From the NCBI GenBank assembly GCA_963580285.1, contig OY757011.1, forward strand, positions 154,803,245 through 154,867,244: a DNA stretch of 64,000 bases. Reading direction: 5' to 3'. Made by a program: the position numbers and the translations under genes. Origin of the DNA: Lucinisca nassula. Its lineage: Eukaryota; Mollusca; Bivalvia; Lucinida; Lucinidae. The notes beneath the pieces were generated by a model, which searched no databases, had not been told where the DNA came from, and saw nothing but the letters and a program-made list of their open reading frames with translations. Of the stretch, positions 22,251 through 33,485 are shown piece after piece (the first letter of the stretch is position 1; every line of letters starts with the position of its first letter).

Positions 22251-23260
22251 TCGGTAAAATATCACGTTTAGTTAAACCAGAGTTACGGCGAAGACGATAT
22301 AATTGACGAATTACCAATGTCATGTATTTTGGCGACTACACTATCATACTTTATATCGCTCAGTCAAAGAGTGTTTCGATGTTTACTGGTGACATAAATA
22401 TCTGTAATTCTTCAAAATAATTCTTCAAAATACAACCATTTTAACAATTACAGGTAGTCAGACTTAGTTAGTGCTTATCCTACGTAGTTGTTCACAAAAT
22501 TATGAGCTAGTGTCCCGTACATGTACGTCCGAATTTGAAAGCACAAACATGGCTTATTAGAATGCTTTTTTTTCTGATCTGGGTTTACATTATATCTGCT
22601 GTTATCCTAACACAACATGATTTTTATGATTTGGCTAGAAGTGTGAGAATAAATCGGAGCAGCTGCATGCTTTTTTTTTTTTGGAGGGGGGGGGGGGGGG
22701 GGGGGGTGGCTGCTTCTTAGACACATCAGTGAAATAGTTCTAACTAGTACCCACAATCCACACGTCAGTTATTCATATGGATGTGCAGCCTGATAATAAG
22801 AAATTTTGTCAACTTTCTATGTGGGAATCCAACTTTTTACCTGTGAATCCAACATTATACCTGTGAATCCAACTTTTTATAAGGAAGGATTCCTGGAATC
22901 CTGTTTTCAAAATCCTAGTGAGAGCTCTGATTGATCATCGAAACTCACTTTACTTTTACAATATCTCATGATATTGCACTACAATCAAGGGTTTAAATTG
23001 TGAAATTCTCAGATTATCTCCCTTTCAATTAAAAATCTAGCAATTTTCGAACTGTTGCTATTCCTATACCTGTCATTCAATTTTTGCAATTCCTTTAAAG
23101 AGCGCTTTGTTGCCATCATTGCTGTTAACCATGATGGAAAACAATGTAGAAAATTCATGTGGCATGTAGCACTACCAATTTCGATTTTCTATGGAGTTTC
23201 AATTGAAAGCAGCATCATGCACACAACTTCAAAGAATCGGAGGCCTGTATGTGTGGTGTG
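22251..23260. other. Intron sequence with a long G run, otherwise unassigned
   Basis: 22682-22706 holds an almost uninterrupted run of about 22 guanines behind a T run. 22845-22925 (GATTCCTGGAATCCTGTTTT) recurs inverted at 52330-52375, so it is part of a dispersed repeat. No gene found. Confidence 0.45.
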
Positions 23261-23261
23261 T

Positions 23262-23590
23262 GTGAATTGGGGTTTAACGTCGCTTTCAACAATTTTTCAG
23301 TCATATCACGACGGTGTCTGGTTGTGACAGGGAGCTCAATGCTCACTTTTATAGTACTGCCTCACTGAAGTATCATGTCCCAGACACATTACATGATACC
23401 ACACCCACTCACATTATCCTGACACTGGGTCGACCAGTCCTAGCTCTTCCCCGTAAATCTGAATGCCAAGCGAGGAGCAGCTAGTACCATTTTTAACAAC
23501 TTGGTATGTCGCGGCCCGGGATCGAACCCGTGACCTCCCGTTCCCCAGAGCGGACACTCTACCAACTGAGCTATCGGGGCCGGTCGGAGG
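23262..23590 (-). mobile_element. SINE family B with well-preserved tRNA-like head
   Basis: On the minus strand it begins GCCCCGATAGCTCAGTTGG TAGAG (A box), with GGTTCGATCCCGGGCCGC (B box) about 45 bases further, then a long body ending in the GTTAAACCCCAATTCAC phrase common to mollusc SINEs. The head could fold like a tRNA, but a mature tRNA gene is unlikely since it is joined to the SINE body and lacks a clear acceptor stem partner. Confidence 0.8.
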
Positions 23591-24169
23591 CCTGTACGTG
23601 AAGGTCTGTTTCTCTTAACAAATGGAACTAAAGTTACAAACCTTTTGTGAATAGACACATAGGGTAGCTAATAAAAGGTTACATGTATCAAAGTTAAGAA
23701 ATCTTGTGCTAAGTGTAATTTTAATGGTGTTAAATTTTGGCCTTTGTAATGATTTATTCTGCAAAATTGTCACAGTTACCCTTTTGGTGTTTTAAACAAT
23801 AGACTAGGCTGGCAAGTTTACAAAAACAAAAACAGTTTGGGCTTTTACATGGTAAAAGGGGTCCTCTAACTAAAACAAATATAATTTTGTGTGTTTTACA
23901 ATTGTAGTAACTATGGTAACAGGGGCAATTTTATGTATAGGAACTTTTTTGACTCCGTATATTAACATATACAAAGTGTTTTTAAACTGTTTTATGTAGA
24001 ACAACTCAATGTTTCATCCTGTTTTGTTACCTTGGCTTCTAAAATTCTATATACAATGGAATTCCACTTTAAGACCAGCTAAATTTAAGAAAAATTCTTC
24101 TTTTAAAACATATTCAAAAGTTTCAGTTTTTCTTTGTGTTTTCTTCACCCAGTATCTTGGACTAGTAAT

Positions 24170-24240
24170 AGACCACCATTGTAACTGTTCAAAAGTGGTC
24201 TTAAGACCACTTTAAAACAGTACCAAAGGTGGTCTTAATA
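24170..24240. repeat. Hairpin MITE copy
   Basis: TGTTCAAAAGTGGTCTTAAG / ACCACTTTAAAACAGTACC, third copy of the type at 10197. It ends about 20 bp from GSPT1 exon 9. Confidence 0.65.
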
Positions 24241-24258
24241 GGTATTCTATATACATAC

Positions 24259-24352
24259 CTTATATCTATCTACAACTGGCATTCTAAGAGGTTTGTCTAA
24301 AGCACGACTACAAGGTGGTAAAGTATCAAAATAATCTATTAATGATGGTCCC
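24259..24352 (-). CDS. GSPT1: GSPT1 exon 9: hinge and start of domain 2
   Basis: The exon encodes GPSLIDYFDTLPPCSRALD followed by KPLRMPVVDRYK. It matches the end of the G domain (L-x-x-L-P) and the first strand of the beta-barrel (R-M-P-V-V-D-x-Y-K) of eRF3 and EF1A-like proteins. Acceptor TTTTCAG, donor AAG|GTATGT, ends in phase 0. Confidence 0.95.
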
Positions 24353-24447
24353 CTGAAAATAGAAAATAAGCAATGTGCAAAATTTCTAGGAAGACAAAAC
24401 AAATATTGATTCACGTAATTGAGATTCTCCTTAAAAAAAAAACATCA

Positions 24448-24691
24448 GGGGCCAGTTGTTCAAAACTAACAATGTCATTAGTTAACGTATCGTTAAAACT
24501 TTGATCATTAAATATGGCAAATATGCCAAAATTTTTGCTGAAAAAATGTGAGCAGCTTTTGCGAATGCAAAAGCTGCTCACATTTTTTCAGCAAAAATAC
24601 CAAAATTTACGATATTGTACTTGCTAGAAGAGTTAACAATATGACCACTAACGAGCTCGTTAAGCTAACGATGCTTTGAACAACTGGCCCC
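24448..24691. mobile_element. Palindromic MITE with GGGGCCAGTTGTTCAAA ends
   Basis: GGGGCCAGTTGTTCAAA at 24448-24464 and its reverse complement at 24675-24691 bound a 244-bp foldback element with the inner stem TGTGAGCAGCTTTTGC / GCAAAAGCTGCTCACA. A second, shorter copy follows directly (24692-24852, ending TTTTGAGCAACTGGCCCC). Confidence 0.85.
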
Positions 24692-25104
24692 AGCTGCTCA
24701 AAGCCTTGTTATATTAACTAGCTTGCTAGTGGTCATATTATTAACTGTTCTAGCAAGTACAATATCTAAAATCTTGGTATTTTTTCAGTAAAAATATTAG
24801 CATATTTGCCATGTGTTAACTAATGACGTTCTTAGTTTTGAGCAACTGGCCCCAGTACTTGTATTTCGAACAGGAAATTAAAATTATCCCTTAACTATCT
24901 CCATTACTCCTCCTCAGGGCTGTAAAAATGCACTCGCCTGCTTGCATTGGTGAGTGAATTTTGGGCAAGTAAAACTGTCCTAGTTTCCCATTGCTTTTCT
25001 TCATTTTAGCACCAAAAAAAGACAATTTATGTTGGTAGAGCGACTGACTTGCAAACAAATTTTACAACCTTGCTCCTTAACTGGAGCTAAGAGCTGGCTG
25101 TCTT

Positions 25105-25325
25105 TTGCTCTGTTGGTTTTGGTTTTACGGCCCTTTCAAGATCATTTCACTCATATCAAGCAGATTGTTAATCAGAGGTGGGCAAAAACTGGAGTACCTG
25201 GAGAAAAACCACCTGACTTTCTGTTGCAGAACTTGGCGTCTCACATGTGACCCGAACGAGGCTAGAACCCACAGCCGTGAGAGACCTAATGATTAAGAGT
25301 CAGCGCTCTTATCCACTAGGCCAAG
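25105..25325 (-). mobile_element. SINE copy, minus orientation
   Basis: GTTTTGGTTTTACGGCCCTT at the 3' side and, on the minus strand, a tRNA-like head GGCATCCTTGGCCTAGTGGA TAAGAG with B-box-like GGGTTCTAGCC. A fragment of the same body is at 14515-14610. Confidence 0.7.
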
Positions 25326-25493
25326 GATGCCCATCTTTTCTCTGTTGGGAATGATTTAACATCTGAATCCAATGAGGCTACAACACTTTCTTCCTTGAAT
25401 GCTTGTATCTTTGAACTTCGAAACATCCAATCTTGTAAAATAGGGGTTTAGTCAGAATCATTAACAGGATAACAAACTGTTTTTTGTTTTTTT

Positions 25494-25705
25494 AAACCCT
25501 TATCTTGCTGAATATTCATTTAAGCCACACCCATTTCTGTCTATCAACCAATCAAATTACTTGATGTGATTTATTGCTACAAATTCATAAACTGAATGCC
25601 AAACAGTGTAGATCCTGATCAGATGGCTTCTTCAGAAGCCATCTGATCTGGATCTACACTGTTTGCAAATATAGGGGTTGTCGTGAACAGCAAGATAAGG
25701 GTTAA
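25494..25705 (+). mobile_element. TTAA MITE family 1
   Basis: AACCCTTATCTTGCTGAATA to ACAGCAAGATAAGGGTTAA, palindrome GATCAGATGGCTTCTTCAG / AAGCCATCTGATC at the centre. Confidence 0.8.
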
Positions 25706-25896
25706 TTTGTGTTGCGGTTTACATCGCTGACAAGACTATTTAGTTCACTTTGGAGACACTGATAAAGCCCATTTATCATCTGATTATACCCTTAGGTCTC
25801 ATTTATCTCCAAATGAGTATTGTTACAACCATCAAGTTTTCACAAAGAACTAAAAGAGAAGTTCCTAAAATTATCTTAATTGTTTGCTAGACTTAC

Positions 25897-26043
25897 CTAT
25901 ACCATGGACATATGTTTTCTGGAGGTATGTTTTTTAAGAATGCTCCTGTCAGACCTGAGACAGGCAGGAAAACTAGATCTGTTTTCGGATTAAACCCACA
26001 TTTCTTCAGATATGGTACTAGTTTGTCTTTACATTCATTGTAT
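25897..26043 (-). CDS. GSPT1: GSPT1 exon 8: G5 region
   Basis: Residues 305-352 plus parts of two split codons: YNECKDKLVPYLKKCGFNP, KTDLVFLPVSGLTGAFLKN, ENICPWYR. SGLTG is the G5 loop that completes the guanine pocket; CPWY is a conserved eRF3 signature before domain 2. Acceptor TTTTCAG, donor AG|GTAAGT, with an intron-split Arg codon. Confidence 0.97.
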
Positions 26044-26344
26044 CTGAAAATAGAATCAAGAAAAACGTCGGCTTGTTTATAACAATTCAATAGCAATCGC
26101 ACTCTTTCATTTGATTTCACTTTAATATAAATAAGCAAGATCTGTTGCTGAATATGGCAGCTTGCCTGCTACTATGTCAACATGCTTTACTGTCAAGCAT
26201 ACATTTCTGTGACTGTGACATCAAGGTCAAACACAATGGTCATACTGTCAGAATAAAACTGGACAAATTTCTATTATCATGGAAAGGGTCAACTTAATCC
26301 ACCTGTGCATGTGTGTGCCCACACATTTTAGTTCCACCAACAAC

Positions 26345-26545
26345 TATGGTCATACTGAGACTGGACCTAAGCGGTGCGAGTCGGACCGTCCATGCTTATA
26401 AACCATTTTGGTTTCAATGGCTTGAGATATCATTTCATCTCAATGATGGGTAAAAGTCCCACAAAATTGGAAGCAACGTCTCCAAAATGACCTATACAGT
26501 GTTGGCGGGGATGTTAAACCTCAATTCAAACAAACAAACAAAAGC
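26345..26545 (+). mobile_element. SINE family D with (CAAA)n tail
   Basis: GCGAGTCGGACCGTCCATGC ... GAGATATCATTTCATCTCAA ... GCGGGGATGTTAAACCTC, ending AAACAAACAAACAAA. 5' head truncated. Confidence 0.75.
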
Positions 26546-26681
26546 ATTCATTTAAGTATGATCAACGTAAACAACAGGATTTTTTTTTGGGGTAATGTAA
26601 ATATTCTAATTTATTATTGTACAAATGCAGTTGGTTAAGTTTAGGAACCTTGTTTCCCTAAGTAGATACACTGGTACTAAC

Positions 26682-26836
26682 CTTTTTTCTGACCATTCTA
26701 CTGTGGGGTCATCCATTTTGTTTATCACAACAATCAGCTTTCTTACTCCAGCTGTTTTCACTAACATAGCATGTTCTCTTGTCTGTCCTCCTCTTTCATA
26801 GCCAGTTTCAAATTCTCCTTTTCTTGCAGATATTAC
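26682..26836 (-). CDS. GSPT1: GSPT1 exon 7: G4 (NKMD)
   Basis: Residues 253-303 plus two bases: [30 protein letters not shown], then the beta strand [22 protein letters not shown] is the G4 motif that sets guanine specificity. Acceptor TTTGCAG and donor AG|GTTAGT; the Arg codon is completed by exon 8. Strong similarity to all animal eRF3 proteins. Confidence 0.97.
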
Positions 26837-26875
26837 CTGCAAACAAACAAAATTTCTCAGCTGTGCCATATTAGA

Positions 26876-27065
26876 AATATGAGCCCCGCCAAGCGAATTT
26901 GTGTCTTCCAGCATTCCGACATGACAAATTTTAACTGCGCATGCCCAGCCATTCAGAGGGGCCTGGGATATGGCTTTCTGTCTGAAGGTTCCTCTTGATT
27001 CACTGCTTGTATGAGCGAGCAGCGAAGGTTCTGGCGAGACTGCGCGGATGCGCAGGCTCGCCTGA
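26876..27065. repeat. Dispersed repeat, copy 1 (foldback core)
   Basis: GAGCCCCGCCAAGCGAATTT ... CGCATGCCCAGCCATTCAG ... then a strong stem: GAGCAGCGAAGGTTC / GAACCTTCGCTGCTC around GCGCGGATGCGC. Copy 2 in the same orientation lies at 40833-41050. Confidence 0.75.
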
Positions 27066-27224
27066 ACCTTCGCTGCTCGCATAGGCGATAAGTACCAAAA
27101 TCGCTTAGTTTAGTTTATACTAATTTATTTTAGTTCGATTGCGATGAAAGCTTCAAGCTTATTGAATCGCTCTCGAACACTCATTCCGGGTGTTTTCACG
27201 CGCGCGCGAGAGAGAGACAGTGGC

Positions 27225-27365
27225 TTTTACACCACTGCTACCCATTTACACCTGGGTGGAGTGGGGCAGTGTCATTACGTGTCTTGCCCAAGGACACACC
27301 TCGATAGCGGTGGCCGGATTCGAACGCACAACCTCTCGATCATGAGTCGCTTGACGAGGCCCATA
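27225..27365 (-). mobile_element. Short tRNA-like SINE fragment
   Basis: CCCAAGGACACACCTCGATA and GGATTCGAACGCACAACCTC on the plus strand are the reverse of a tRNA-like head (GAGGTTGTGCGTTCGAATCC contains a B box). Very common phrase in mollusc SINEs. Confidence 0.65.
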
Positions 27366-27385
27366 TGAAATTGAAGTGTTGTCGA

Positions 27386-27565
27386 TAATCATTGACCCAT
27401 TTTGTACCAGAAACCCCAAAACTGGTAATTGGCCAAGAGTGCAAGCCCAGATCAGATGCCGCTGAATGCAGCGTCTGATCAGGGCCTACACCTGTTTGTG
27501 AAAAGTTAAGCCATTTTCCAAGTAAATTTTGAAGAAACCACAACCTGACACCCCTTAATTTATTA
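27386..27565 (-). mobile_element. TTAA-type MITE family 2, decayed, reversed
   Basis: GACCCATTTTGTACCAGAAA with the palindrome AGATCAGATGCCGCTGAATG / GCAGCGTCTGATC; the far end is degraded near CTGACACCCC. Confidence 0.6.
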
Positions 27566-27784
27566 ACAGGATGGCAAGCAGTGTAGATCCCGATGAGATG
27601 GCTCATTTTGATCCACACTACATGCATAGGTATGTACCAAGATACGGGGTCATATGGGTTAATCTATTGCATTGCACATGTTCAGCTGCTCCTCTGGGCC
27701 AGATTTCCATCTTTCAATTTTTACTGTCTTCTATTATTTTTCTTCTATTTCCTGTCATTATGACCCATACCTCAGCTGTTCAAC

Positions 27785-28105
27785 ATATTTGTTTTGTTTG
27801 TATTGAAGTTTAACGGCCCAGTAAACACTATTTAGGTCATTTTTGAGCCGGTCAGTTTACCTATCAACACTTTCCTGGGCAGGCTTATACGTTAGCGGTT
27901 AACCAGTACAGTGCACATTTTTTCGCCAGAAACTGACAACTGCCCTTCTTGAATCAGGGGAAGGGAGAGAATGACCATAGAAAAGATTTCATGATCAATC
28001 TCCACGAAAGAATGTTGCCAACCTTGGCGGGAGTTGAACCCGCGTCCTCCTGATCACCAGTCAGACGCGCATCCGACTGAGCCAACAAGGCCGGCCTGTT
28101 CAACA
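27785..28105 (-). mobile_element. SINE family C, full length with tRNA-like head
   Basis: Minus strand: CCGGCCTTGTTGGCTCAGTC GGATGCGCG (A box), GGACGCGGGTTCAACTCCCG (B box), then the body GGCAACATTCTTTCGTGGAG ... CCTGCCCAGGAAAGTG and a 3' end at GTTAAACTTCAATACAAAC. A second partial copy is at 28105-28250. Confidence 0.8.
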
Positions 28106-28315
28106 TGTAAATAATCTGTGTTTAATCTATAAATACAATCTAACTTCATTGGACAAAATCCACACTTTTCCTGGGCAGGCTTATATGTAATGGCTAACCA
28201 GTACAGTGTACATTCTTTTGCCAGAAACTGACTATCCCTTGAGTCACCCATGAAAAAATGCATCTGAAAATGTTGTCTGTTTATTATGCTGCTGTATTTT
28301 CAACATATTTCTGCA

Positions 28316-28392
28316 ATCCAGCAAACAGTGTGGACCCTGATCAGACTGCTCCTACAGGAGCAGTCTGATCTGGGTCCACACTATTTGCAACA
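28316..28392. repeat. Solo hairpin of the GATCAGACTGC type
   Basis: GCAAACAGTGTGGACCCTGA / TGGGTCCACACTATTTGC with GACTGCTCCTACAGGAGCAG at the centre. It stands 75 bp from GSPT1 exon 6. Similar solo hairpins: 33590-33660 and 38425-38492. Confidence 0.75.
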
Positions 28393-28466
28393 ATGACTTT
28401 AAATTGACCATCTGACAAAAAAGCAGATGGGAATTGTTGTGATTGGTATCTTAAGGGCTAACTTAC

Positions 28467-28647
28467 CAATACAGCAATATCTGCTTGTGAAGCACCACCA
28501 ATCATGTTTGGTACAAAACTTTTATGACCAGGTGCGTCTAATATTGTGAAATGTTTGTTTTCTGTTTCAAAATATGCTCGACCCACTTCGACTGTTTTTC
28601 CTTTTTCTCTCTCTTCCAGGTTGGTGTCTAATGCCCATGATAAATAC
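28467..28647 (-). CDS. GSPT1: GSPT1 exon 6: switch I and G3 (DAPGH)
   Basis: This exon covers residues 193-252: [27 protein letters not shown], then [19 protein letters not shown] and [14 protein letters not shown] is the G3/switch II motif; its His is the residue that in translational GTPases positions the attacking water. TTGCAG acceptor preceded by a long T run on the coding strand, GTAAGT donor, phase 0 at the 3' side. A long non-coding repeat begins only about 15 bp beyond its acceptor. Confidence 0.97.
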
Positions 28648-28661
28648 CTGCAAAAAAAAAA

Positions 28662-30533
28662 AAACAAGAATATCGGTGAAACCGATGGATGCTCCCCGAA
28701 CGTGCAATAGTCGGAACAGGAAACATTATCCGAGTTAAAGAGCAGTATACTGTGTATACTCACTGTACTTCAAAATGGAGTATAACAAAACCTGTCAGTG
28801 GACAGATTAGCTTGCCTGATGGCACTGTCATACAAATATCAGCAACACAAAAGTCCGAAAAAATGAAAGGAAGAACTGTTTAATACAACTTATTGAAAAC
28901 TTACTCTCGTACACAGAGGCAATCCTCATAGGACTGTCCCCAGGTATGGTTCGGTATTGGGTGCCTTTACATGCATATGAAATATCAGACGGGTTCGAAA
29001 ATTATATTAAAATCCATCAGCAAATGTAGATGCTAGAGTGATGACAAAGTTTTTCTAAAAATAGCCGCAGTGACCTTGACCTTGACCCCAGGACCCTGAA
29101 AGTCAAACTTGCTTGTGATATTTACATACCCAACATTTGTGTGAAGTTATATTAAAATCAATCAATAAATGTAGGCATTAGAGCGATGACAAAGTTTTTT
29201 TCTAAAAATAACCACAGTGACCTTGACCTTGACCCCAGGATCCTGAAAGTTGAACTTGCTCGAGATATAATTATACCCAACATTTGTGTAAAGTTATATT
29301 AAAATCCATCAGCAAATGACGACGCTAGAGCAATGACAAAGTTTTTTTCTAAAAATAGCCACAGTGACCTTGACCTTGAGCCCAGGACACTGAAAGTTGA
29401 ACTTGCTCGAGATATTATGATACTCAACATTTGTGTGAAATTATATTAAAATCCATCAATAAATGTAGGCACTAGAGCGATGACAAAGTTTTTTTTCTAA
29501 AAATAACCACAGTGACCTTTACCTTGACCCCAGAATCCTGAAAGTTGAACTTGCTCGAGATATTATTATACCCAACATTTGTGTGAAGTTCTATTAAAAT
29601 CCATCAGCAAATGACAACGCTAGAGCGATGACAATTTTTTTTTCTAAAAATAGCTACAGTGACCTTGACCTTGAGCCCAGGACCCTGAAATTTGAATTTG
29701 CTCGAGATATTATCATACTTAACATTTGTGTGAAATTATATTAAAATCCATCAATAAATGTAGGCACTAGAGCAAAAACAAAGTTTTTCTAAAAATAGCC
29801 ACAGTGACCTTGACCTTGACCCCATGACCCTGAAAGTCAAACTTGCTTGAGATATTATCACACCCAACATTTGTGTGAAGTTATATTAAAATCCATCAGC
29901 AAATGACACCGCTAGAGCTATGACAAAGTTTTTTTCTAAAAATAGCTGCAGTGACCTTGACCTTGAGCCCAGGACCCTGAAAGTCGAACATGCTCAAGAT
30001 ATTATCATACCCAACATTTGTGTGAAGTTATATTAAAATCCATCCATAAATGTAGGCACCAGAGTGATGACAAAGTTTTTTCTAAAAATAGCCACAGTGA
30101 CCTACCACTGCAGCTTTAAACAAAGTACCATAACTCTGTGACGAATCAGCTAACCAGATAGCACGGATAATATGCGCATCCTCTATTGCTGCTTAAGGTT
30201 CCATTGAAGTTTCGTTGAATTTCTGCAAGTAGTTGCTGAGAATTCGCGTGGACATGAACAGTACCCTATATATTCATGCAGAATTCATCAAAGGGCCATA
30301 ACTGTTGGAAAAATCATCGAACCAAAACACGCAGGTGATATGCGCATCCACCTTCGATACTTAATAGTCCCATGAAGTTTCATTGAAATCCGCCCAGTAG
30401 TTTCTGAGAATTCGCGCTGACAAGAGCGGGACGGACGCACGGACGCACAGACGCACGGACTCACGGACGCACGGACTCACGGACGCACGGACGAAGCGGC
30501 GACTATATGCTCACCCGAAATTCTTCGGGGAGC

Positions 30534-30545
<12 letters not shown>
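28662..30545 (+). mobile_element. Long non-coding repeat 7 (Helentron-like) with AAT tail
   Basis: Starts ACAAGAATATCGGTGAAACC GATGG (a small hairpin) with ATGCTCCCCGAA at 28689-28700; the exact reverse complement TTCGGGGAGCAT is at 30524-30535 in the 3' stem-loop, followed by (AAT)n. About seven copies of a 150-bp unit (GTGACCTTGACCTTGACCCC, AAATCCATCAGCAAATG) fill 29000-30100. An imperfect GGACGCACGGACTCACGG array (30430-30492) precedes the hairpin. Confidence 0.65.
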
Positions 30546-30564
<19 letters not shown>

Positions 30565-30599
30565 AATAAATACAAGGCCTAAGTGCCATAACTTCCATT

Positions 30600-32830
30600 A
30601 ACATCAATAGTGCCTGTCACCACTTTAGCAGATGGCATTGCACGACCCGCAGAAAAAGCAACCGACTGAAGTCGGTTTTTTCTAAGAATGCCCTAAAATC
30701 ACCGTGTCATTCTGTCATTCTGTAATTCTGTCAGTCTGTCATTCTGTCTGTCCGTCCGTAACCCGTTTGTGAAAATTGGTGATAGTGACTTAACCGCTTG
30801 GAATATTTAAACAATTTTTGGCATACTGATAGATATCAATCAGATCTAACCAATGAACTTATGAAATATTACATTCCATTTAGTATAGCCTCGCCGAGGC
30901 AAAAAATGTGAAAATTTTCGAACATTTTTGAACTGCTTCTCCTCAGAAACCGTTGGGCCGATTGAAGTCAAATTTCATATGGAGCCTCTATGGGATGGGG
31001 GAAACCAAAATTTGCTCATGGGGTCAAGGTCACATGACCTAAATGGCCGCGAAGCCATATATGGTTTGTCTGTCTGTCCGTCCGTAACCCGTTTGTGAAA
31101 ATTGGTGATAGTGACTTAACCGCTTGGAATATTTAAACAATTTTTGGCATACTGATAGATATCAACAAGATCTAACCAATGAACTTGCGAAATATTACAT
31201 TCCATTTAGTAAAGCCTCGCCGAGGCAAAAAATGTGAAAATTTTCGAACTGCTTCTCCTCGGAAACCGTTGGGCCGATTGAAGTCAAATTTCATTTGGAG
31301 CCTCTATGGGATAGGGAAACCAAAATTTGCTCATGGGGTCCAGGTCACATGACCAAAATGGCCGCCAAGCCATATATGGTAAAAACCCTCCAAAAATAGT
31401 CTTCTCCAGAACCACTGGGCAAATTTCCACGAAACTTGATAAATAGCATCTGGGATGTAGGCCTATCATAAATTGCTAAAATGGTGACCCTGGGTTGACC
31501 TTGACCTTCTTTGGGTCCGTCCGTAACCCGTTTGTGAAAATTGGTGATAGTGACTTAACCGCTTGGAATATTTAAACAATTTTTGGCATACTGATAGATA
31601 TCAATGAGATCTAACCAATGAACTTACGAAATATTACATTCCATTTAGTATAGCCTCGCCGAGGCGAAAAATGTGAAATTTTTCGAACATTTTTGAACTG
31701 CTTCTCCTCGGAAACCGTTGGGCCGATTGAAGTCAAATTTCATATGGAGCCTCTATGGGATGGGGGAAACCAAAATCTGCTCATGGGGTCAAGGTCACAT
31801 GACCAAAATGGCCGCCAAGCCATATATGGTTTGTCTGTCTGTCCGTCCGTAACCCGTTTGTGAAAATTGGTGATAGTGACTTAACCGCTTGGAATATTTA
31901 AACAATTTTTGGCATACTGATAGATATCAATGAGATCTAACCAATGAACTTGCGAAATATTACATTCCATTTAGTATAGCTTCGCCGAGGCGAAAAATGT
32001 GAAAATTTTTGAACTGCTTCTCCTCGGAAACCGTTGGGCCGATTGAAATCAAATTTCATATGGAGCCTCTATGGGATGGGGGAAACCAAAAATTGCTCAT
32101 GGGGTCCAGGACGCATGACCAAAATGGCCGCCAAGCCATATATGGTCTGTCTATCTGTCCGTCCGTAACCCGTTTGTAAAAATTGGTGATAGTGACTTAA
32201 CCGCTTGGAATATTTAAACAATTTTTGGCATACTGATAAATATCAATGAGATCTTATCAATGAACTTGCGAAATATTACATTCCATTTAGTACAGCCTCG
32301 CCGAGGCGAAAAATGTGAAAATTTTCGAACTGCTTCTCCTCGGAAATCGTTGGGCCGATTGAAGTCAAATTTCATATGGAGCCTCTACGGGATGGGGGAA
32401 ACCAAAATTTCCTCATGGGGTCCAGGTCACATGACCAAAATGGCCGCCAAGCAATATTTGGTAAAAACCCTTCAAAAATAGTCTTCTCCAGAACCACTGT
32501 GCAGATTTCCACGAAACTTGATAAATAGCATCTGGAACTAAGGCCCATCATAAATTGCTAAAATGGTGACCCTGGGTTGACCTTGACCTTCTTTGTGCCT
32601 AGGTCAAACTTTGACACAAATGCTTTTGTGTTGGATTTTATCCTGCAAACGATTCAGAATACAGTACTAAAGTATAAGATACATTTTTGCTCCTTACGAT
32701 AAGGCGCATTTATTGGGGGAACCGTTTTATGTCCAGGTCACATGACCAAAATTGCCGTCATACCCATATATGGTAACACTCATAAAGCTAAAAGCATCCG
32801 GCGGGTCGTGCACTTCAGCTGAAGCACTGG
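30600..32830 (+). mobile_element. Long non-coding repeat 8 with five internal repeats
   Basis: TGCACGACCCGC at 30638-30649 has its exact reverse complement GCGGGTCGTGCA at 32805-32816. Five copies of a block beginning GTCCGTAACCCGTTTGTGA (about 30756, 31079, 31517, 31847, 32159) carry ACTTAACCGCTTGGAATATT and TAAAGCCTCGCCGAGGC-like hairpins. There is a small hairpin CAACCGACTGAAGTCGGTTT just inside the left end, but no obvious ACWAGA start, so its boundaries are less certain. Confidence 0.5.
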
Positions 32831-32845
32831 TTTTGAACTATTTTT

Positions 32846-33052
32846 AACCCTTCTCTTGCTGAATATTCATTTTAACCACACCCACTTCTGACTCTGAACC
32901 AATCAGATTACTTGATGTAATTTATTCTAACAAAGTCATAAACTTATGTCTAACAGTAGATCCTGATCAGATGGCTTCTTCAGAAGCATCTGATCTGGAT
33001 CTACACTGTTTCCAAAGATAGGGGTTGTCATGAACAGCATGATAATAGTTAA
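32846..33052 (+). mobile_element. TTAA MITE family 1, slightly decayed
   Basis: TTAACCCTTCTCTTGCTGAA to CAGCATGATAATAGTTAA, palindrome GATCAGATGGCTTCTTCAG / AAGCATCTGATC. Confidence 0.75.
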
Positions 33053-33149
33053 GCAAACTTTACGGTCTTTCTAAAATATTTCACAATTCAAGCCAATCAT
33101 TCGACAGATTGGTGAAAACTGGATGGTGTTGGGAGTTTAACTCTTGAAA

Positions 33150-33485
33150 ATCATTTTCTATCTTCTCCTATTTTGGGGGAAAGGGATGGTAGAGACAGTA
33201 GAGTGGACGTAATGGGGAATAAAAGTGGAGAAAATGAAATAATAAAAGAAATGCCCCCCTCACCCCCACCCAACTTGCTGCAAGGAAAGCAGGCCTTGCC
33301 CAACTGTAGGCAGGTATCAGTTGGACACCATAGTCTTGAAAGATCAACAAGCAAAAACTGGAGTACCCAGAGAATAATCACCAGCATTTCATGTGACTAA
33401 AGGAAGACTTGAACCCACAGCAGTGATAGGCCTCGTGTTCAGACAGTGATCTTAACCATTAGGGCATTGCGGTCCACCTTATTTT
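33150..33485 (-). mobile_element. SINE-like repeat
   Basis: Contains GCAAGGAAAGCAGGCCTTGC, AAAAACTGGAGTACCCAGAG and, on the minus strand, a tRNA-like head GCAATGCCCTAATGGTTAAG with GTGGGTTCAAGTC (B box-like). A related block is at 48090-48230. The apparent ORFs here are repeat artefacts. Confidence 0.5.

Noticed and set aside
23512..23585. Possible tRNA gene (GCCCCGATAGCTCAGTTGG...GGTTCGATCCC)
   Set aside because: The tRNA-like head continues straight into a SINE body and no clear acceptor-stem partner was seen; it is a SINE promoter.
30756..32830. Regular repeats with constant blocks, considered as CRISPR
   Set aside because: Units are hundreds of bases long, degenerate, with no short constant repeat and unique spacers, in a eukaryotic intron.
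33151..33400. Short ORFs on both strands (MGERDGRDSR..., MLVIILWVLQ...)
   Set aside because: Lie in a SINE-like repeat that recurs at 48090-48230; no conserved protein.
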